A stretch of 64,000 nucleotides of DNA from Tamarix chinensis. Its lineage: Eukaryota; Streptophyta; Magnoliopsida; Caryophyllales; Tamaricaceae. Both the position numbers and the translations under genes were made by a program. The DNA lies in NCBI GenBank assembly GCA_030549775.1, contig CM060175.1, forward strand, positions 105,207,422 through 105,271,421, written 5' to 3'. The notes under the pieces are model-generated. The model was not told the origin of the DNA. It made no database searches and saw only the letters and a program-made list of their open reading frames with translations. Below, one piece after another: positions 36,695 through 48,351 of this stretch (position 1 is its first letter; each line of letters opens with the position of its first letter).

Positions 36695-37603
36695 CGATTA
36701 AAAACGTGTAACTGCCACGCAACTTGTTCTTGATAAAATTTGATATGAAAACAGAGTTCGGGATATAGAGAAAAGAAAAAAGGATCGAACGTATTTTTCT
36801 TCCTTTATTCCTTTAGAACATACATGTAATGCACAATTCCAATCTTTGATCTTCTTGAATTCTATCGATGATTTGACATTCTGCACTTCAATTGATAAGT
36901 TTCTCTATTCCTTTGTAAATTTCTGTATCTTCATTTTGCAGAATCTAATTAGTTTTTGTGTAATTTTACTTGTGATCATTTCATTATTATCTAATTGTTG
37001 AAGTAATAGAATTTGTGAATGTGTTATTGTCATTAATTTTTAATATTTCTGTATAATTGTATGAATTGTGAATATGCAGAAATTTGAGTAATTAGAACAG
37101 GGTAGGGTGAATTGAAGATGGAATCATGACTTAATTATCATTTCATAATTTAAATGTTTGATTCTACATGAGGTTTAATTGAATTAATGGTTTGAATTGA
37201 ATGATTTCATATCATAGATTAAGATTCTTGAACTGATTAGATTGATCACCTATTTGGTTTAGGACTTATTATTTGCTAAGACAATGAAATTAACCCGTAA
37301 TTGTTAATTAATTTGTCTATAGTAGCAAGAAGACCATTAATTCGTGCAATTGCATAATCCGAGCTTTTGTGATTATGATTGTAGTTGGCTGCTTTCCGTT
37401 CATAATGCTACCATTAATTGAATCTAGTGTTCGTAACCTAGGTTATTAATTGGGTGCAAAAATAAATTGAGAGCATATTCAATTTATTAAGGTTGAGAGG
37501 AAGTATAGAAATTGTTATTCTGAATTTCTTAAGTCAACATTAAACTATTTAGAATCATTCTTTTTATGTGAATGTATGGCATTTTAATTCCATCACCAAT
37601 TCA

Positions 37604-38297
37604 ATCTTAATGATGCTCTCTGGGCTTATCGTACCGCTTTCAAGACTCCAATTGGTATGTCTCCATATCTTCTCGTATACGGTAAGCGTTGTCATCTACC
37701 AGTTGAGTTAGAACATAAAGCTTTTTGGGCCGTCAAGAAGTGTAACATGGAGTTAACTGAAGTTGGAAAACATAGGCGACTCCAACTACAAGAATTGGAA
37801 GAAATAAGAAATGATGCGTTTGAAACTGCATTGAGATATAAAGATAGAACTTAGGCAGTTCATGATAAATTCATCCTTAGAAAGAGTTTTGAAATTGGTC
37901 AAAAAGTTTTATTATATCATTCTCGTTTGAAGTTGTTTCCAGGAAAATTGAGGTCGATATGGATCGGCCCATTTGTTGTGACTAATGTGTTTTCTCATGG
38001 TGCAGTTGAAATTAAGAGTGAGAAAACAGGAAAGATGAGGAAGGTCAATGGACACCGCCTCAAACCTTACTACGAAGGACATCAAGTGCACAATTTGGAA
38101 GTGGTTGATCTTACCACTCCCAATTATGAGGGCTGAATGACTTGCAGTTTGTCACTTGGGAAACACCCAAGTGTTGTATATAAGTTTTCCATATTTCGTA
38201 CTTTTCTTTTTACATATTTGGTATGAATTTGTATGTACATAATGTGTATATGTGTGGCAAAACATTAGTAGTTTATTTTCATATTTATAAAAAAAAA
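37604..38297 (+). pseudogene. Integrase C-terminal segment embedded in the 5' LTR
   Basis: It starts at a shared ATCTTAA and reads [36 protein letters not shown], then [15 protein letters not shown] and [13 protein letters not shown] before the stop at 38134, followed by post-pol non-coding sequence. It is the integrase C-terminal part, homologous to 43541-44233 at an offset of about 5,937 bp. It has an in-frame TAG at 37852-37854 where the internal copy has AAG, but keeps the extra A (near 37903) whose loss shifts the frame in the internal copy. No start codon or upstream catalytic core, so it is not a gene. Confidence 0.9.
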
Positions 38298-38457
38298 TCA
38301 ATGAAATTGTACAAACGGGGTTATAACATCAATAGCAAAATTAGTGATTAAAACGTCATTCCTTGTGGGTTCGACTCCTTCTTGCCATATACTACATATT
38401 TGGGAATTAGGATTTATTTATTAAATTTGTTGTGCATACGACAGTGCATCAAATTTT

Positions 38458-38475
38458 TGGCGCCGTTGCCGGAGA
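38458..38475 (+). promoter_or_regulatory. Primer binding site (tRNA-Asp type), one mismatch
   Basis: TGGCGCCGTTGCCGGAGA lies 6 bp after the 5' LTR. The Athila-type site complementary to the 3' end of plant tRNA-Asp ends CCGGGGA; here one G is A. Confidence 0.85.
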
Positions 38476-38565
38476 ATTGGCAATTATAATCTCTAGTTTT
38501 GTTGTTATTGTGGTTTTTTATTTTAGTTTTGATAAATTCTTCACGTAAACTCATCTAATCTTTCA

Positions 38566-41500
38566 TTGTGTGAAATCTTCAGGCACTCACAATTGAGATC
38601 ATTTGCAATTGAGCATCAAGGACAAACTATTCCAGCCATAGATCCAAACTCATCTTCTCCTATTGCATCTAGGACAAGAAGGAAATTGGAACAAGCTAGT
38701 CAGATTCCATCACCTTTTGAAGAAAGTTCCACAAATCAGGGAGAAGAAAGTATAGAGGATTTGTGTAGTACACCCTGCTACATTAATCCACCAATGGCGA
38801 ATCGAACTCTCAAGGAGCTAGCTGCTCCTGTCTTCAACCCCAATCTTTTATGCATTAATTATCCTGCTGATAATGATACTTGTGAAATCAAACCTGGATT
38901 AATACGAGCCTTACCTATTTTTACAGGTTTTAGAGATAACAATTCCATGAGTTCAGGCTGTTTCACCGACCCAAATAAATTTCTCAAGGAATTCCATATA
39001 GCTTGTTCTGGTATGAAACCGAATGGGGTAAGTGTAGAACAACTTAAACTCAAAGCTTTTCCTTTTGCTTTAGCTGATGCTGCTAAGGAATGGTTATATG
39101 ATCTACCAGCGGGCTCAGTAAATAATTGGACTAATATGCAAAAGGTTTTCCTTGAAAAATATTTCCCTTCATCAAGAGCAACTAATATAAGGAAGGAAAT
39201 ATGTGGTATTAGGCAAGATGGAGGAGAATCTTTACATGAATATTGGGAACGTTTCAAGAAATTGTGTGGTAGTTGTCCTAATCATCAAATTAGTGAACAA
39301 TTATTAATACAATATTTTTACGAAGGTTTATCTCCTATGGATCGCAATATGATAGATGCTGCTAGTGGTGGTGCTTTAGTTGATAAAACACCCATCGAAG
39401 CTAAAAGGTTAATTGCTAATATGGCATCTAACTCTCAATATTGTAATAGGGATAATCCTTCTATGTCTCAACAGGTGAAAGAAACCAATATTGCTGAATT
39501 AAAAACGCAAGTTTCGAATTTGACAGCTCTTGTGGAAAGAGTTGTAGGAGAAAAGATTCCTGCCAAGGTATGTGGAATTTGTTCTTTTACAGGTCATCCA
39601 ACTGACATGTGTCCGACTTTGCAGGAAGAACAACAAGTAAACGCCATTGGAGGACAACAATTTCCAAAAAGGAATGATCCATTTGCTCCAACATATAATC
39701 CTGGATGGAAGGATCACCCGAATCTAAGGTATGGAAACGCTCAACAAAGTGGTAACTCATATTTCCGACCACAGATGTATCAAAATCAGCAAGGAGCAAA
39801 TCCACCTCCCGGATTTTTCCAAATTCCACCAAATCAGAAAAGACCACCATTTCAATCGATGCCTCCACCGCAAGTTCCACAACAATCGGGAGGTATGCCT
39901 TTGGAAGATTTGGTAAAATCTTTAGCTACCAATACCTTACAATTCCAACAAGAGACCAGAAACGGTATTAAGAATTTGGAAAATCAAGTGAGTCAACTAG
40001 CAGATTCCCTTGGAAAAATGCAAGCACAAGGCTCTTCAAAATTTCCTAGCCAGACTGAAAGAAATCCCAAGGAAAATGCTAGTGCTATCACAACTCGTAG
40101 TGGAAAACAATTGTCAGATCCAAGAAAAGTGAGTGAAGAAGATGACACAAGTAAAAAGATAGATGAAACAATGGCTGAAGAAGAAATAAAGGAAGATTCA
40201 CAACAAACGGTGAAGAGTAAGTCACATTCTCCTATAAAAATTCATGCTCCTTTTCCTAGCAGGTTGGCCAAAAACAAGAAGGTAAATCATGACAAGGAGA
40301 TATTTGACATATTCAAGAAGGTAGAAGTTAACCTTCCTCTCATTTATGCGATCAAACAAGTACCCAGGTATGCAAAATTCCTTAAGAATTTGTGTACAAA
40401 CAAAAGGAAACTTAATGAGAATGAGAAGGTAAGTGTGGGAGAAAATGTATCAGCTATATTGCAAAGAAAGCTTCCACCAAAGTGCAAAGATCCAGGTATT
40501 TTCACTATACCTTGCAAAATTGGGAACACGAGGTATGAAAAATGCATGCTTGACTTAGGTGCTTCAATAAATGTCATGCCTTTATCTATCTTTAACACCC
40601 TAAGTCTAGGTCCTTTAAAGGAAACTCGTGTTGTTATCCAATTGGCTGATAGATCTAACACATATCCTGAAGGGGTTATTGAAGATGTCTTAGTTCAGGT
40701 AAATGAGTTGGTTTTTCCTGCAGATTTTTATGTGTTAGATATGCAAGATAATGGTTTAGTTAACTCCTCCCCTATATTATTAGGGAGACCATTCCTAAAA
40801 ACTTCAAAAACAAAAATTGATGTCCACAATGGAGTGTTAACCATGGAATTTGATGGTGAAGTTATTAAGTTTAACATATATGATTCCATGAGATACCCTG
40901 CAGATGGTGAAGAGGTATCTATGATAGATGTCATTGAAAATTTAACTGAAATGGTGTACCAATTATCATCAGCTGATCCTTTGGAAATAACTTTGACACA
41001 AGGAATAGCAACTGAAAAATTGGAAGAATTGAGCAAATTGTATGACGTTGAGGAAGAAATCAAGGAGGTAGTGGCCGCTTTGGGAACATGTCCGAGTAGA
41101 ATTGGAAAATTTGTGGATTTACCATTGACAGTGGATAGACCTATACCTTCCATAGAACAACCACCTGAAGTGGAGTTGAAGCCTTTACCTAACCATCTCA
41201 AATATGCATTCTTAGGAGATAAGAATACCCTTCCGGTTATCATATCTAGTGAACTAACATCTCAACAAGAAGAAAAATTGGTAAATGTGTTGAAGAAATA
41301 CAAATCAGCTTTGGGATGGACAGTTGCTGATATTAAGGGTATTAGTCCTTCAGTTTGTATGCATCGGATTTTAATGGAAGAAAATGTGAAGCCAAGTAGA
41401 CAAGTGCAACGTAGGTTGAATCCGATAATGATGGAGGTTGTGAAGAAAGAGGTTTTAAAATTGCTAAGTGTAGGAGTCATATACCCAATTTCTGATAGTA

Positions 41501-41973
41501 GTTGGGTAAGTCCGCTTCAGGTTGTCCCAAAGAAAACAGGAATAACAGTAGTGGAGAATGATAAAGGAGAAATGGTTCCTACTAGAGTTCAAAATGGTTG
41601 GAGGGTATGTGTTGATTATAGAAAGCTGAACTCCATGACTAGGAAAGATCATTTTCCTTTACCATTTATGGATCAAATGTTAGAACGGCTAGCGGGTCAT
41701 GCTTATTATTGTTTTCTTGATGGTTATTCTGGATATGTGCAGGTTCCCATAGCTCTAGAAGATCAAGAGAAAACCACATTTACATGTCCCTACGGTACGT
41801 TTGCGTATCGACGTATGCCATTTGGATTATGTAATGCTCTAGCTACATTTCAAAGGTGTATGGTAAGTATATTTTCCGAATATCTGGAGAAAATTATCGA
41901 GGTATTCATGGATGATTTTAGTATCCATGGAGATACTTTTGAAGAATGCCTAGGTAATTTGACCTTATCTTGA
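38566..41973 (+). CDS. Athila Gag-protease-RT polyprotein, first frame
   Basis: 1,135 codons, numbered from 38566; that codon is TTG, and the first in-frame ATG is at 38794 (MANRTLKEL), a better start. Gag: about residues 77-330 ([32 protein letters not shown]). CCHC zinc knuckle C-x2-C-x4-H-x4-C at 336-349. Acidic/Lys linker to about 570. Retroviral-type aspartic protease with DLGASI at 663 and LLGRPFL at about 742. RT from about 950: [20 protein letters not shown] and the FMDD catalytic box at 1114-1117. The frame ends in a stop at 41971-41973, caused by a 1-bp loss near 41967; RT continues in the next frame. The product would package RNA and copy it in cytoplasmic particles. Otherwise remarkably open. 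Confidence 0.9.
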   Translation: MCEIFRHSQLRSFAIEHQGQTIPAIDPNSSSPIASRTRRKLEQASQIPSPFEESSTNQGEESIEDLCSTPCYINPPMANRTLKELAAPVFNPNLLCINYPADNDTCEIKPGLIRALPIFTGFRDNNSMSSGCFTDPNKFLKEFHIACSGMKPNGVSVEQLKLKAFPFALADAAKEWLYDLPAGSVNNWTNMQKVFLEKYFPSSRATNIRKEICGIRQDGGESLHEYWERFKKLCGSCPNHQISEQLLIQYFYEGLSPMDRNMIDAASGGALVDKTPIEAKRLIANMASNSQYCNRDNPSMSQQVKETNIAELKTQVSNLTALVERVVGEKIPAKVCGICSFTGHPTDMCPTLQEEQQVNAIGGQQFPKRNDPFAPTYNPGWKDHPNLRYGNAQQSGNSYFRPQMYQNQQGANPPPGFFQIPPNQKRPPFQSMPPPQVPQQSGGMPLEDLVKSLATNTLQFQQETRNGIKNLENQVSQLADSLGKMQAQGSSKFPSQTERNPKENASAITTRSGKQLSDPRKVSEEDDTSKKIDETMAEEEIKEDSQQTVKSKSHSPIKIHAPFPSRLAKNKKVNHDKEIFDIFKKVEVNLPLIYAIKQVPRYAKFLKNLCTNKRKLNENEKVSVGENVSAILQRKLPPKCKDPGIFTIPCKIGNTRYEKCMLDLGASINVMPLSIFNTLSLGPLKETRVVIQLADRSNTYPEGVIEDVLVQVNELVFPADFYVLDMQDNGLVNSSPILLGRPFLKTSKTKIDVHNGVLTMEFDGEVIKFNIYDSMRYPADGEEVSMIDVIENLTEMVYQLSSADPLEITLTQGIATEKLEELSKLYDVEEEIKEVVAALGTCPSRIGKFVDLPLTVDRPIPSIEQPPEVELKPLPNHLKYAFLGDKNTLPVIISSELTSQQEEKLVNVLKKYKSALGWTVADIKGISPSVCMHRILMEENVKPSRQVQRRLNPIMMEVVKKEVLKLLSVGVIYPISDSSWVSPLQVVPKKTGITVVENDKGEMVPTRVQNGWRVCVDYRKLNSMTRKDHFPLPFMDQMLERLAGHAYYCFLDGYSGYVQVPIALEDQEKTTFTCPYGTFAYRRMPFGLCNALATFQRCMVSIFSEYLEKIIEVFMDDFSIHGDTFEECLGNLTLS

Positions 41974-43547
41974 AAAGATGTTTGGAAAAAAATCTTGTGC
42001 TAAACTCTGAAAAATGCCATTTTATGGTCCAACAAGGAATAGTTTTGGGACATGTTATTTCAGCCAAAGGAATTGAAGTAGATAAAGCAAAAATTGATCT
42101 TATCTCTTCATTACCTTATCCATCAACTGTCAAAGATGTGCGATCATTTTTAGGGCATGCCGGGTTTTACCGCCGATTTATCAATGATTTTTCTAAAATA
42201 GCCCAACCATTATGCAAGCTTCTTCAAAAAGAAAAGGAATTTCAATTTGATGATGCATGCCAGAAATCATTTGACTATTTAAAGGAAAATTTGATAAGTG
42301 CACCCATTCTTCAACCACCTGATTGGAATTTCCCATTTGAATTGATGTGTGATGCATCTAATTTTGCTGTTGGTGCGGTGTTAGGTCAACGAATCGGGAA
42401 AGAGCCACACGTGATATATTATGCCTCACGCACATTGAATGAAGCTCAACTTAACTACACAACTACCGAAAAGGAGCTTCTTGCTATTGTCTTTGCTTTG
42501 GATAAATTTCGTTCTTATCTGTTAGGAACTGAAATAATTGTTTACTCTGATCATGCAGCGTTGAAATATTTGTTAGCAAAGAAAGAGGCAAAACCACGAC
42601 TGATTAGATGGATTCTTCTACTTCAAGAATTCAATATACACATTAAAGATAAGAAAGGAACCGAAAACGGAGTAGCAGATCATCTAAGTCGGTTAATCAA
42701 AGAAGTTGAAGTTGAAGCACCTATCAATGAAGCATTTCCGGACGAGCAACTTCATGTCATTGGAGATGAGATACCATGGTATGCTGACATGGTAAATTTT
42801 CTAGTAGCTAAGGTATTTCCCTCTCACTTTACAAAAGCACAGAAAGATAGAATGAAAAGTCAGGCAAAATATTTTGTATGGGACGATCCATACTTGTGGA
42901 AACAATGTGCTGACCAAATCATTAGAAGATGTATTCCTGATAGTGAGGTCTTGTCTATTTTACATTTTTGTCACAGTTATGCTTGCGGGGGACACTTTGG
43001 TCCCAAGCGAACAGCTTATAAAGTTCTAGAGAGTGGATTCTTTTGGCCTACATTGTTTAGGGACTCTCATGAATTTTGTAAGACGTGTGAAAACTGTCAA
43101 AAGACTGGGGGATTAGGTCCTAGAAATGAAATGCCACAAACTCCTATCATAGCATGCGAAATCTTTGATGTTTGGGGTATGGATTTTATGGGTCCCTTTC
43201 CATCTTCTTTCGGGTTTAAATACATTCTTGTTTCTGTTGATTATGTGTCAAAATGGGTGGAAGCTAAGGCCACCCGTACTGATGATGCTAAGGTTGTTGC
43301 AGAATTTCTTCGAACTAACATTTTTGCAAGGTTTGGCGTACCAAGAGCCATCATTAACGACAAAGGTTCACACTTCTGCAACAGAACCATAGAAGCTCTA
43401 TTAAAGAAATACCATGTGACACATCGAATATCTACAGCATATCATCCACAAACAAATGGTCAAGCTGAAATATCCAACCGGAGAAATCAAATCAATCTTG
43501 GAAAAAATGGTGAAACCAACAAGAAAGGATTGGAGCTTACATCTTAA
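41970..43547 (+). CDS. Athila RT thumb, RNase H and integrase core, second frame
   Basis: It continues RT after the frameshift ([40 protein letters not shown]). RNase H follows at about residues 123-250, with Asp in LMCDAS, Glu in TEKELL, and Asp in VYSDHAAL and VADHLSRL all present. The integrase zinc domain is HSYACGGH...CKTCENC (42970-43100). The integrase core has Asp in [10 protein letters not shown], Asp in INDKGSHF, and a Glu in NGQAEISN, so the DDE set is intact. A single extra A near 43482 shifts the frame and replaces the tail by [11 protein letters not shown] before a stop at 43545. The true continuation is in the frame of 43486-43866. Confidence 0.9.
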   Translation: MKRCLEKNLVLNSEKCHFMVQQGIVLGHVISAKGIEVDKAKIDLISSLPYPSTVKDVRSFLGHAGFYRRFINDFSKIAQPLCKLLQKEKEFQFDDACQKSFDYLKENLISAPILQPPDWNFPFELMCDASNFAVGAVLGQRIGKEPHVIYYASRTLNEAQLNYTTTEKELLAIVFALDKFRSYLLGTEIIVYSDHAALKYLLAKKEAKPRLIRWILLLQEFNIHIKDKKGTENGVADHLSRLIKEVEVEAPINEAFPDEQLHVIGDEIPWYADMVNFLVAKVFPSHFTKAQKDRMKSQAKYFVWDDPYLWKQCADQIIRRCIPDSEVLSILHFCHSYACGGHFGPKRTAYKVLESGFFWPTLFRDSHEFCKTCENCQKTGGLGPRNEMPQTPIIACEIFDVWGMDFMGPFPSSFGFKYILVSVDYVSKWVEAKATRTDDAKVVAEFLRTNIFARFGVPRAIINDKGSHFCNRTIEALLKKYHVTHRISTAYHPQTNGQAEISNRRNQINLGKNGETNKKGLELTS

Positions 43548-44072
43548 TAATGCTCTCTGGGCTTATCGTACCGCTTTCAAGACTCCAATTGGTATGTCTC
43601 CATATCGTCTCGTATACGGTAAGCCTTGTCATCTACCAGTTGAGTTAGAACATAAAGCTTTTTGGGCCGTCAAGAAGTGTAACATGGAGTTAACTGAAGT
43701 TGGAAAACATAGGCGACTCCAACTACAAGAATTGGAAGAAATAAGAAATGATGCGTTTGAAACTGCATTGAGATATAAAGATAGAACTAAGGCAGTTCAT
43801 GATAAATTCATCCTTAGAAAGAGTTTTGAAATTGGTCAAAAGTTTTATTATATCATTCTCGTTTGAAGTTGTTTCCAGGAAAATTGAGGTCGAGATGGAT
43901 CGGCCCATTTGTTGTGACTAATGTGTTTTCTCATGGTGTAGTTGAAATTAAGAGTGAGAAAATAGGAAAGATGTGGAAGGTCAATGGACACCGCCTCAAA
44001 CCTTACTACGAAGGACATCAAGTGCACAATTTGGAAGTGGTTGATCTTACCACTCCCAATTATGAGGGCTGA
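43486..44072 (+). pseudogene. Athila integrase C-terminal region, frameshifted
   Basis: From 43486 the frame reads [20 protein letters not shown] and [20 protein letters not shown], continues to 43866, then shifts because one A is missing in GGTCAAAAG (near 43840). The rest, [18 protein letters not shown] to KPYYEG, is in the frame that stops at 44070-44072. This is the GPF/GPY-type C-terminal domain that helps target-site binding. Compare the copy in the 5' LTR, which is broken at another site. Confidence 0.9.
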
Positions 44073-44239
44073 ATGACTTGCAGTTTGTCACTTGGGAAAC
44101 ACCCAAGTGTTGTATATAAGTTTTCCATATTTCGTACTTTTCTTTTTACATATTTGGTATGACTTTGTATGTACATAATGTGTATATGTGTGGCAAAACA
44201 TTAGTAGTTTATTTTCATATTTATAAAAAAAAATCAATG

Positions 44240-44393
44240 AAATTGTACAAACGGGGTTATAACATCAATAGCAAAATTAGTGATTAAAACGTCATTCCTT
44301 GTGGGTTCGACTCCTTCTTGCCATATACTACGTATTTGGGAATTAGGATTTATTTATTAAATTTGTTGTGCATACGACAGTGCATCAAATTTT
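44240..44393 (+). repeat. Internal copy of the LTR 3' end (U5)
   Basis: From AATCAATGAAATTG to GTGCATCA the sequence equals the last part of both LTRs, but here it is inside the element, directly after the post-pol region and directly before a second PBS. Confidence 0.9.
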
Positions 44394-44411
44394 TGGCGCC
44401 GTTGCCGGGGA
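44394..44411 (+). promoter_or_regulatory. Second, perfect primer binding site (tRNA-Asp type)
   Basis: TGGCGCCGTTGCCGGGGA, 6 bp after the internal GTGCATCA. It matches the tRNA-Asp-type consensus without mismatch, unlike the site at 38458. Confidence 0.85.
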
Positions 44412-44501
44412 ATTGGCAATTATAATCTCTAGTTTTGTTGTTGTTGTGGTTTCTTATTTTAGTTTTGATAAATTCTTCACGTAAACTCATCTAATCTTTC
44501 A

Positions 44502-44859
44502 TTGTGTGAAATCTTCAGGCACTCACAATTGAGATCATTTGCAATTGAGCATCAAGGACAAATTATTCCAGCCATAGATCCAAACTCATCTTCTCCTATT
44601 GCATCTAGGACAAGAAGGAAATTGGAACAAGCTAGTCAGATTCCATCACCTTTTGAAGAAAGTTCCACAAATCAGGGAGAAGAAAGTATAGAGGATTTGT
44701 GTAGTACACCCTGATACATTAATCCACCAATGGCGAATCGAACTCTCAAGGAGCTAGCTGCTCCTGTCTTCAACCCCAATCTTTTATGCATTAATTATCC
44801 TGTTGATAATGATACTTGTGAAATCAAACCTGGATTAATACGAGCCTTACCTATTTTTA
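44502..44859 (+). pseudogene. Duplicated start of Athila gag
   Basis: A near-identical copy of 38566-38923, with a stop at 44712-44714 where the first copy has Cys (TGC to TGA). ATG at 44730 opens MANRTLKEL again. It is cut at 44860 by an inverted RT segment. Confidence 0.9.
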
Positions 44860-45058
44860 CTTACCATACACCTTTGAAATGTAGCTAGAGCATTACATAA
44901 TCCAAATGGCATACGTCGATACGCAAACGTACCGTAGGGACATGTAAATGTGGTTTTCTCTTGATCTTCTGGAGCTATGGGAACCTGCACATATCCAAAA
45001 TAACCATCAAGAAAACAATAATAAGCATGACCCGCTAGCCGTTCTAACATTTGATCCA
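44860..45058 (-). pseudogene. Inverted fragment of Athila reverse transcriptase
   Basis: On the minus strand it reads [40 protein letters not shown] and ATFQRCMV, the inverted counterpart of 41669-41867. Two changes are visible against the parent: F for S in the GYS motif and P for L in IALED. Both junctions show short shared bases with the flanks. Confidence 0.95.
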
Positions 45059-45274
45059 CCTCATGGTGCCCATCCACCACCACCACCACCCCGATCCCAC
45101 GCCAGCTCTTCTTCTACCTCAACTTTTGTCCCTGAATGGCATCTCCAATTTCAAAATCAAGTGTATTCTCAATTGGATTCCATTCGCAATAACCAAAATC
45201 AAATGATGGAGATGATGAAGAATCTCTATGATTACCATCTCGGGAGCCGAGAACCACCTCCACCTCCCTCTTGA
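45059..45274 (+). pseudogene. Probable tail of the Athila env-like third ORF
   Basis: It reads PHGAHPPPPPPRSHASSSS, then FQNQVYSQLDSIRNNQNQMM, then GSREPPPPPS and a stop. A Pro/Ser-rich stretch, a short coiled coil and a Pro-rich end resemble the C-terminus of the extra ORF downstream of pol in many Athila elements. The body of that ORF is missing, replaced by the rearranged segment upstream. Assignment is tentative. Confidence 0.45.
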
Positions 45275-46809
45275 ATCTTATTCTTCATTTTTTTTTCTCT
45301 TGCATTTGTTCATTAGGGACAATGAACATATTAAGTATGGGGGGTGCATTAGTATTCGTAGGCTTATGTTTACTTTTTTGTAGGAATAGTTAGTAAATGT
45401 TATATATGTTTGCTAAGTGGTAGTTAGTTAATTTTTATTCTTATCTACTCACGTACTAGTTGTTTAATGCTGCAATATAAAAAAAAATAAAAAAAAAAAA
45501 AACAGGAAATATTAGATTTGAGTAATCCATATACGAAGTAAAACAAAGTATGGGACTGAATTATTTTCAAAAAGGATAATCTTATATTTAATGTATGTTT
45601 TGATCAACATCTTTTGAAACCTTAAAGATAGAAATTGAAAATGTGATAACAGTGAAGGAAAGAAAGTTAGAATGATTAGAGATCAAATCATGCATTGACT
45701 AGGAATGAGATGAAATGAAATTCAAAATTGGTGAATATAACATGGTGAACGTTTGGGCCTAATCTTTGGATACATTGCTTATCCAAAATATATTTCTCTT
45801 TTGTGTGCATTCTCCAATGATATGTGAAACTAGAATTTGCCATTAGTCTCTTCAAGACTGCATAGAACTTTAGGATATTTGAAAATGATAAAGGCACTCT
45901 TCTTTCTTTGTTAGCTACAAGGCCAAATAACCTACCTTGAAAAAATTGTTATCCATTGCTTAACCCTTTGAGCCTATAGACCTGTTTTATTGATTTAAAC
46001 TTTATTAACAACTAATCTCCATATGTATTTCCCTTCCTTACTCTACGACTAGTGGAGCAAAAATATTTTCAAGGAGAACTTTTGTTTTGTTAATAAGGTG
46101 AAATCTAAGTATGGGGGTGTGGATATCATAAAAAATAAATAAATAAATAAGAAAAGAAAAGAAGAAGAAGAGAATAAAATTTCATGTCTTTTGATGTTTT
46201 TTGGTTGAATGGAAGGGTTTGAAAAAAAAAATTATTTTTTGCTCCTCTAGTTGGTAGAGTCTAGCTACAATACCAAAAATTCCATCCCACCTTAGAACCC
46301 TAGCCCCATTACAACCAAATTTAAGACCTTTTTATTCTTATATAATTTAGTTCTTTTAGCGGTGGCGAATTGAGAATAATGGCAAACATATGGGTGATCA
46401 TCATCATTTGGAGAGAATTTGAGAGTAAACACATCTTACCCTATACACTAAAGAGTGAGCGTTCCCACATTCCGAAAGTAAGAATTTACCAAATTGAATT
46501 TCATTAGTCTTGATCTAATTTGCATGATGAGAGACTAATTATTATAATTTTCGTTCTTAAACCGTTTGAGCATTTGATAAGACTGTTTTTAAGGTGAATT
46601 AAGATGTGATCCAAAAATATTTCTATCAGTGATATTTCATGATTTACAAGTATTTTTCAGTCCCAGTCCAAGTTGAACTTCGTACATGAATAATTCCAAT
46701 CTAATAAATCTTGTATTCCATGATCTGTTTCTCTTACGTTTCTTGATGTATTCATGTGCATGTTATGATATTGCTTGAGGACAAGCAATAATTCAAGTAT
46801 GGGGGTATT
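45275..46809 (+). other. Athila 3' non-coding region with three polypurine-like sites
   Basis: No coding. AAGTATGGGGG occurs at 45334, 46108 and 46795; the last directly precedes the 3' LTR and is the functional polypurine tract by position. Confidence 0.8.
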
Positions 46810-48346
46810 TGATAGATGAGATTTATTGATTATTTTCATGTCTAAAAATATCATTTATCCCTCATTTATTCTACTAGATTTAATCTTTTCATCGAGTTTT
46901 CCTCCTTTGAATAAATTTTACAGGAAAGAAAAGAATTGAAGAAATTCAAGGAGAAATCAATGAGAAGAAGAAATCAAGTAGAGAACACATCAAGAAATGC
47001 CGAATCAAGGAGAGCAAAGTTGGAAAGGGAAAAAATATATCAAGAGAAGCTAAGTTGAAACTTTCAAAGGAATTGAGTGGAAGAGTCAAAAACACGGGGA
47101 TCCCGTGTTTCCATAACACGGACCGTGTTATTTATCCCGAGTATCGGTCTATAAATCCTTGTCAGCAGAGCAGTTAGAAGAAAACACGGGGGTCCCGTGT
47201 TTCATAAACACGGACCGTGTTTTCGATTAAAAATGTGTAACTGCCACGCGACTTGTTCCTGATAAAATTTGATATGAAAACAGAGTTCGGGATATAGAGA
47301 AAAGAAAAAAGGATCGAACGTATTTTTCTTCCTTTATTCCTTTAGAACATACATGTAATGCACAATTACAATCTTTGATCTTCTTGAATTCTATTGATGA
47401 TTTGACATTCTGCACTTCAATTGATAAGTTTCTCTATTCCTTTGTAAATTTCTGTATCTTCATTTTGCAGAATCTAATTAGTTTTTGTGTAATTTTACTT
47501 GTGATCATTTCATTATTATCTAATTGTTGAAGTAATAGAATTTGTGAATGTGTTATTGTCATTAATTTTTAATATTTCTGTATAATTGTATGAATTGTGA
47601 ATATGCAGAAATTTGAGTAATTAGAACAGGGTAGGGTGAATTGAAGATGGAATCATGACTTAATTATCATTTCATAATTTAAATGTTTGATTCTACATGA
47701 GGTTTAATTGAATTAATGGTTTGAATTGAATGATTTCATATCATAGATTAAGATTCTTGAACTGATTAGATTGATCACCTATTTGGTTTAGGACTTATTC
47801 TTTGCTAAGACAATGAAATTAACCCGTAATTGTTAATTAATTTGTCTATAGTAGCAAGAAGACCATTAATTCGTGCAATTGCATGATCCGAACTTTTGTG
47901 ATTATGATTGTAGTTGGCTGCTTCCCGTTCATAATGCTACCATTAATTGAATCTAATGTTCGTAACCTAGGTTATTAATTGGGTGCAAAAATAAATTGAG
48001 AGCATATTCAATTTATTAAGGTTGAGAGGAAGTATAGAAATTGTTATTCTGAATTTCTTAAGTCAACATTAAACTATTTAGAATCATTCTTTTTATGTGA
48101 ATGTATGGCATTTTAATTCCATCACCAATTCAATCCTCCCATAATTGTCAATTCGTGATTAAAGACTTAGTATAATCGAATTTAGTTTAGGAATCAATGA
48201 AATTGTACAAACGGGGTTATAACATCAATAGCAAAATTAGTGATTAAAACGTCATTCCTTGTGGGTTCGACTCCTTCTTGCCATATACTACGTATTTGGA
48301 AATTAGGATTTATTTATTAAATTTGTTGTGCATACGACAGTGCATC
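46810..48346 (+). mobile_element. Athila 3' LTR (1,537 bp)
   Basis: TGATAGATGAG...GTGCATCA with TCGAC following. It contains the palindrome pairs (47089-47130 and 47180-47222), a TATA-like box near 47151 and the uninterrupted 56-bp stretch (48136-48191) missing from the 5' LTR. It is the parental LTR form. Confidence 0.95.
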
Positions 48347-48351
48347 ATCGA

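Larger units (their letters stand above)
36281..38451 (+). mobile_element. Athila 5' LTR, chimeric (2,171 bp)
   Basis: It matches the 3' LTR from 36281 to about 37604 and again from about 38298 to 38451. Between them lie about 694 bp of integrase 3'-end and post-pol sequence, where the 3' LTR has 56 unrelated bp (48136-48191). Promoter-like features: TCTATAAATCC at 36620, between two sets of palindromes. Confidence 0.9.
36281..48346 (+). mobile_element. Athila-type Ty3/gypsy retrotransposon, rearranged, TCGAC duplication
   Basis: Both ends are TGATAGATGAG...GTGCATCA, flanked by TCGAC at 36276-36280 and 48347-48351, so this is one complete 12,066-bp insertion. Order: 5' LTR (36281-38451), PBS, gag-pol in two frames (38566-43547), integrase tail (43486-44072), a second U5-PBS-gag-start segment (about 44240-44859), an inverted RT fragment, an env-like tail, a long 3' non-coding part, a polypurine tract and the 3' LTR (46810-48346). 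The gag type, DLGAS protease, FMDD RT and tRNA-Asp-type PBS place it in the Athila group. The two LTRs are very similar over shared parts, so insertion is fairly recent, yet they differ by one large block. Confidence 0.95.

Noticed and set aside
39587..41652. Minus-strand frames opposite gag-pol
   Set aside because: They lie antisense to a clearly coding, domain-bearing frame and match no family.
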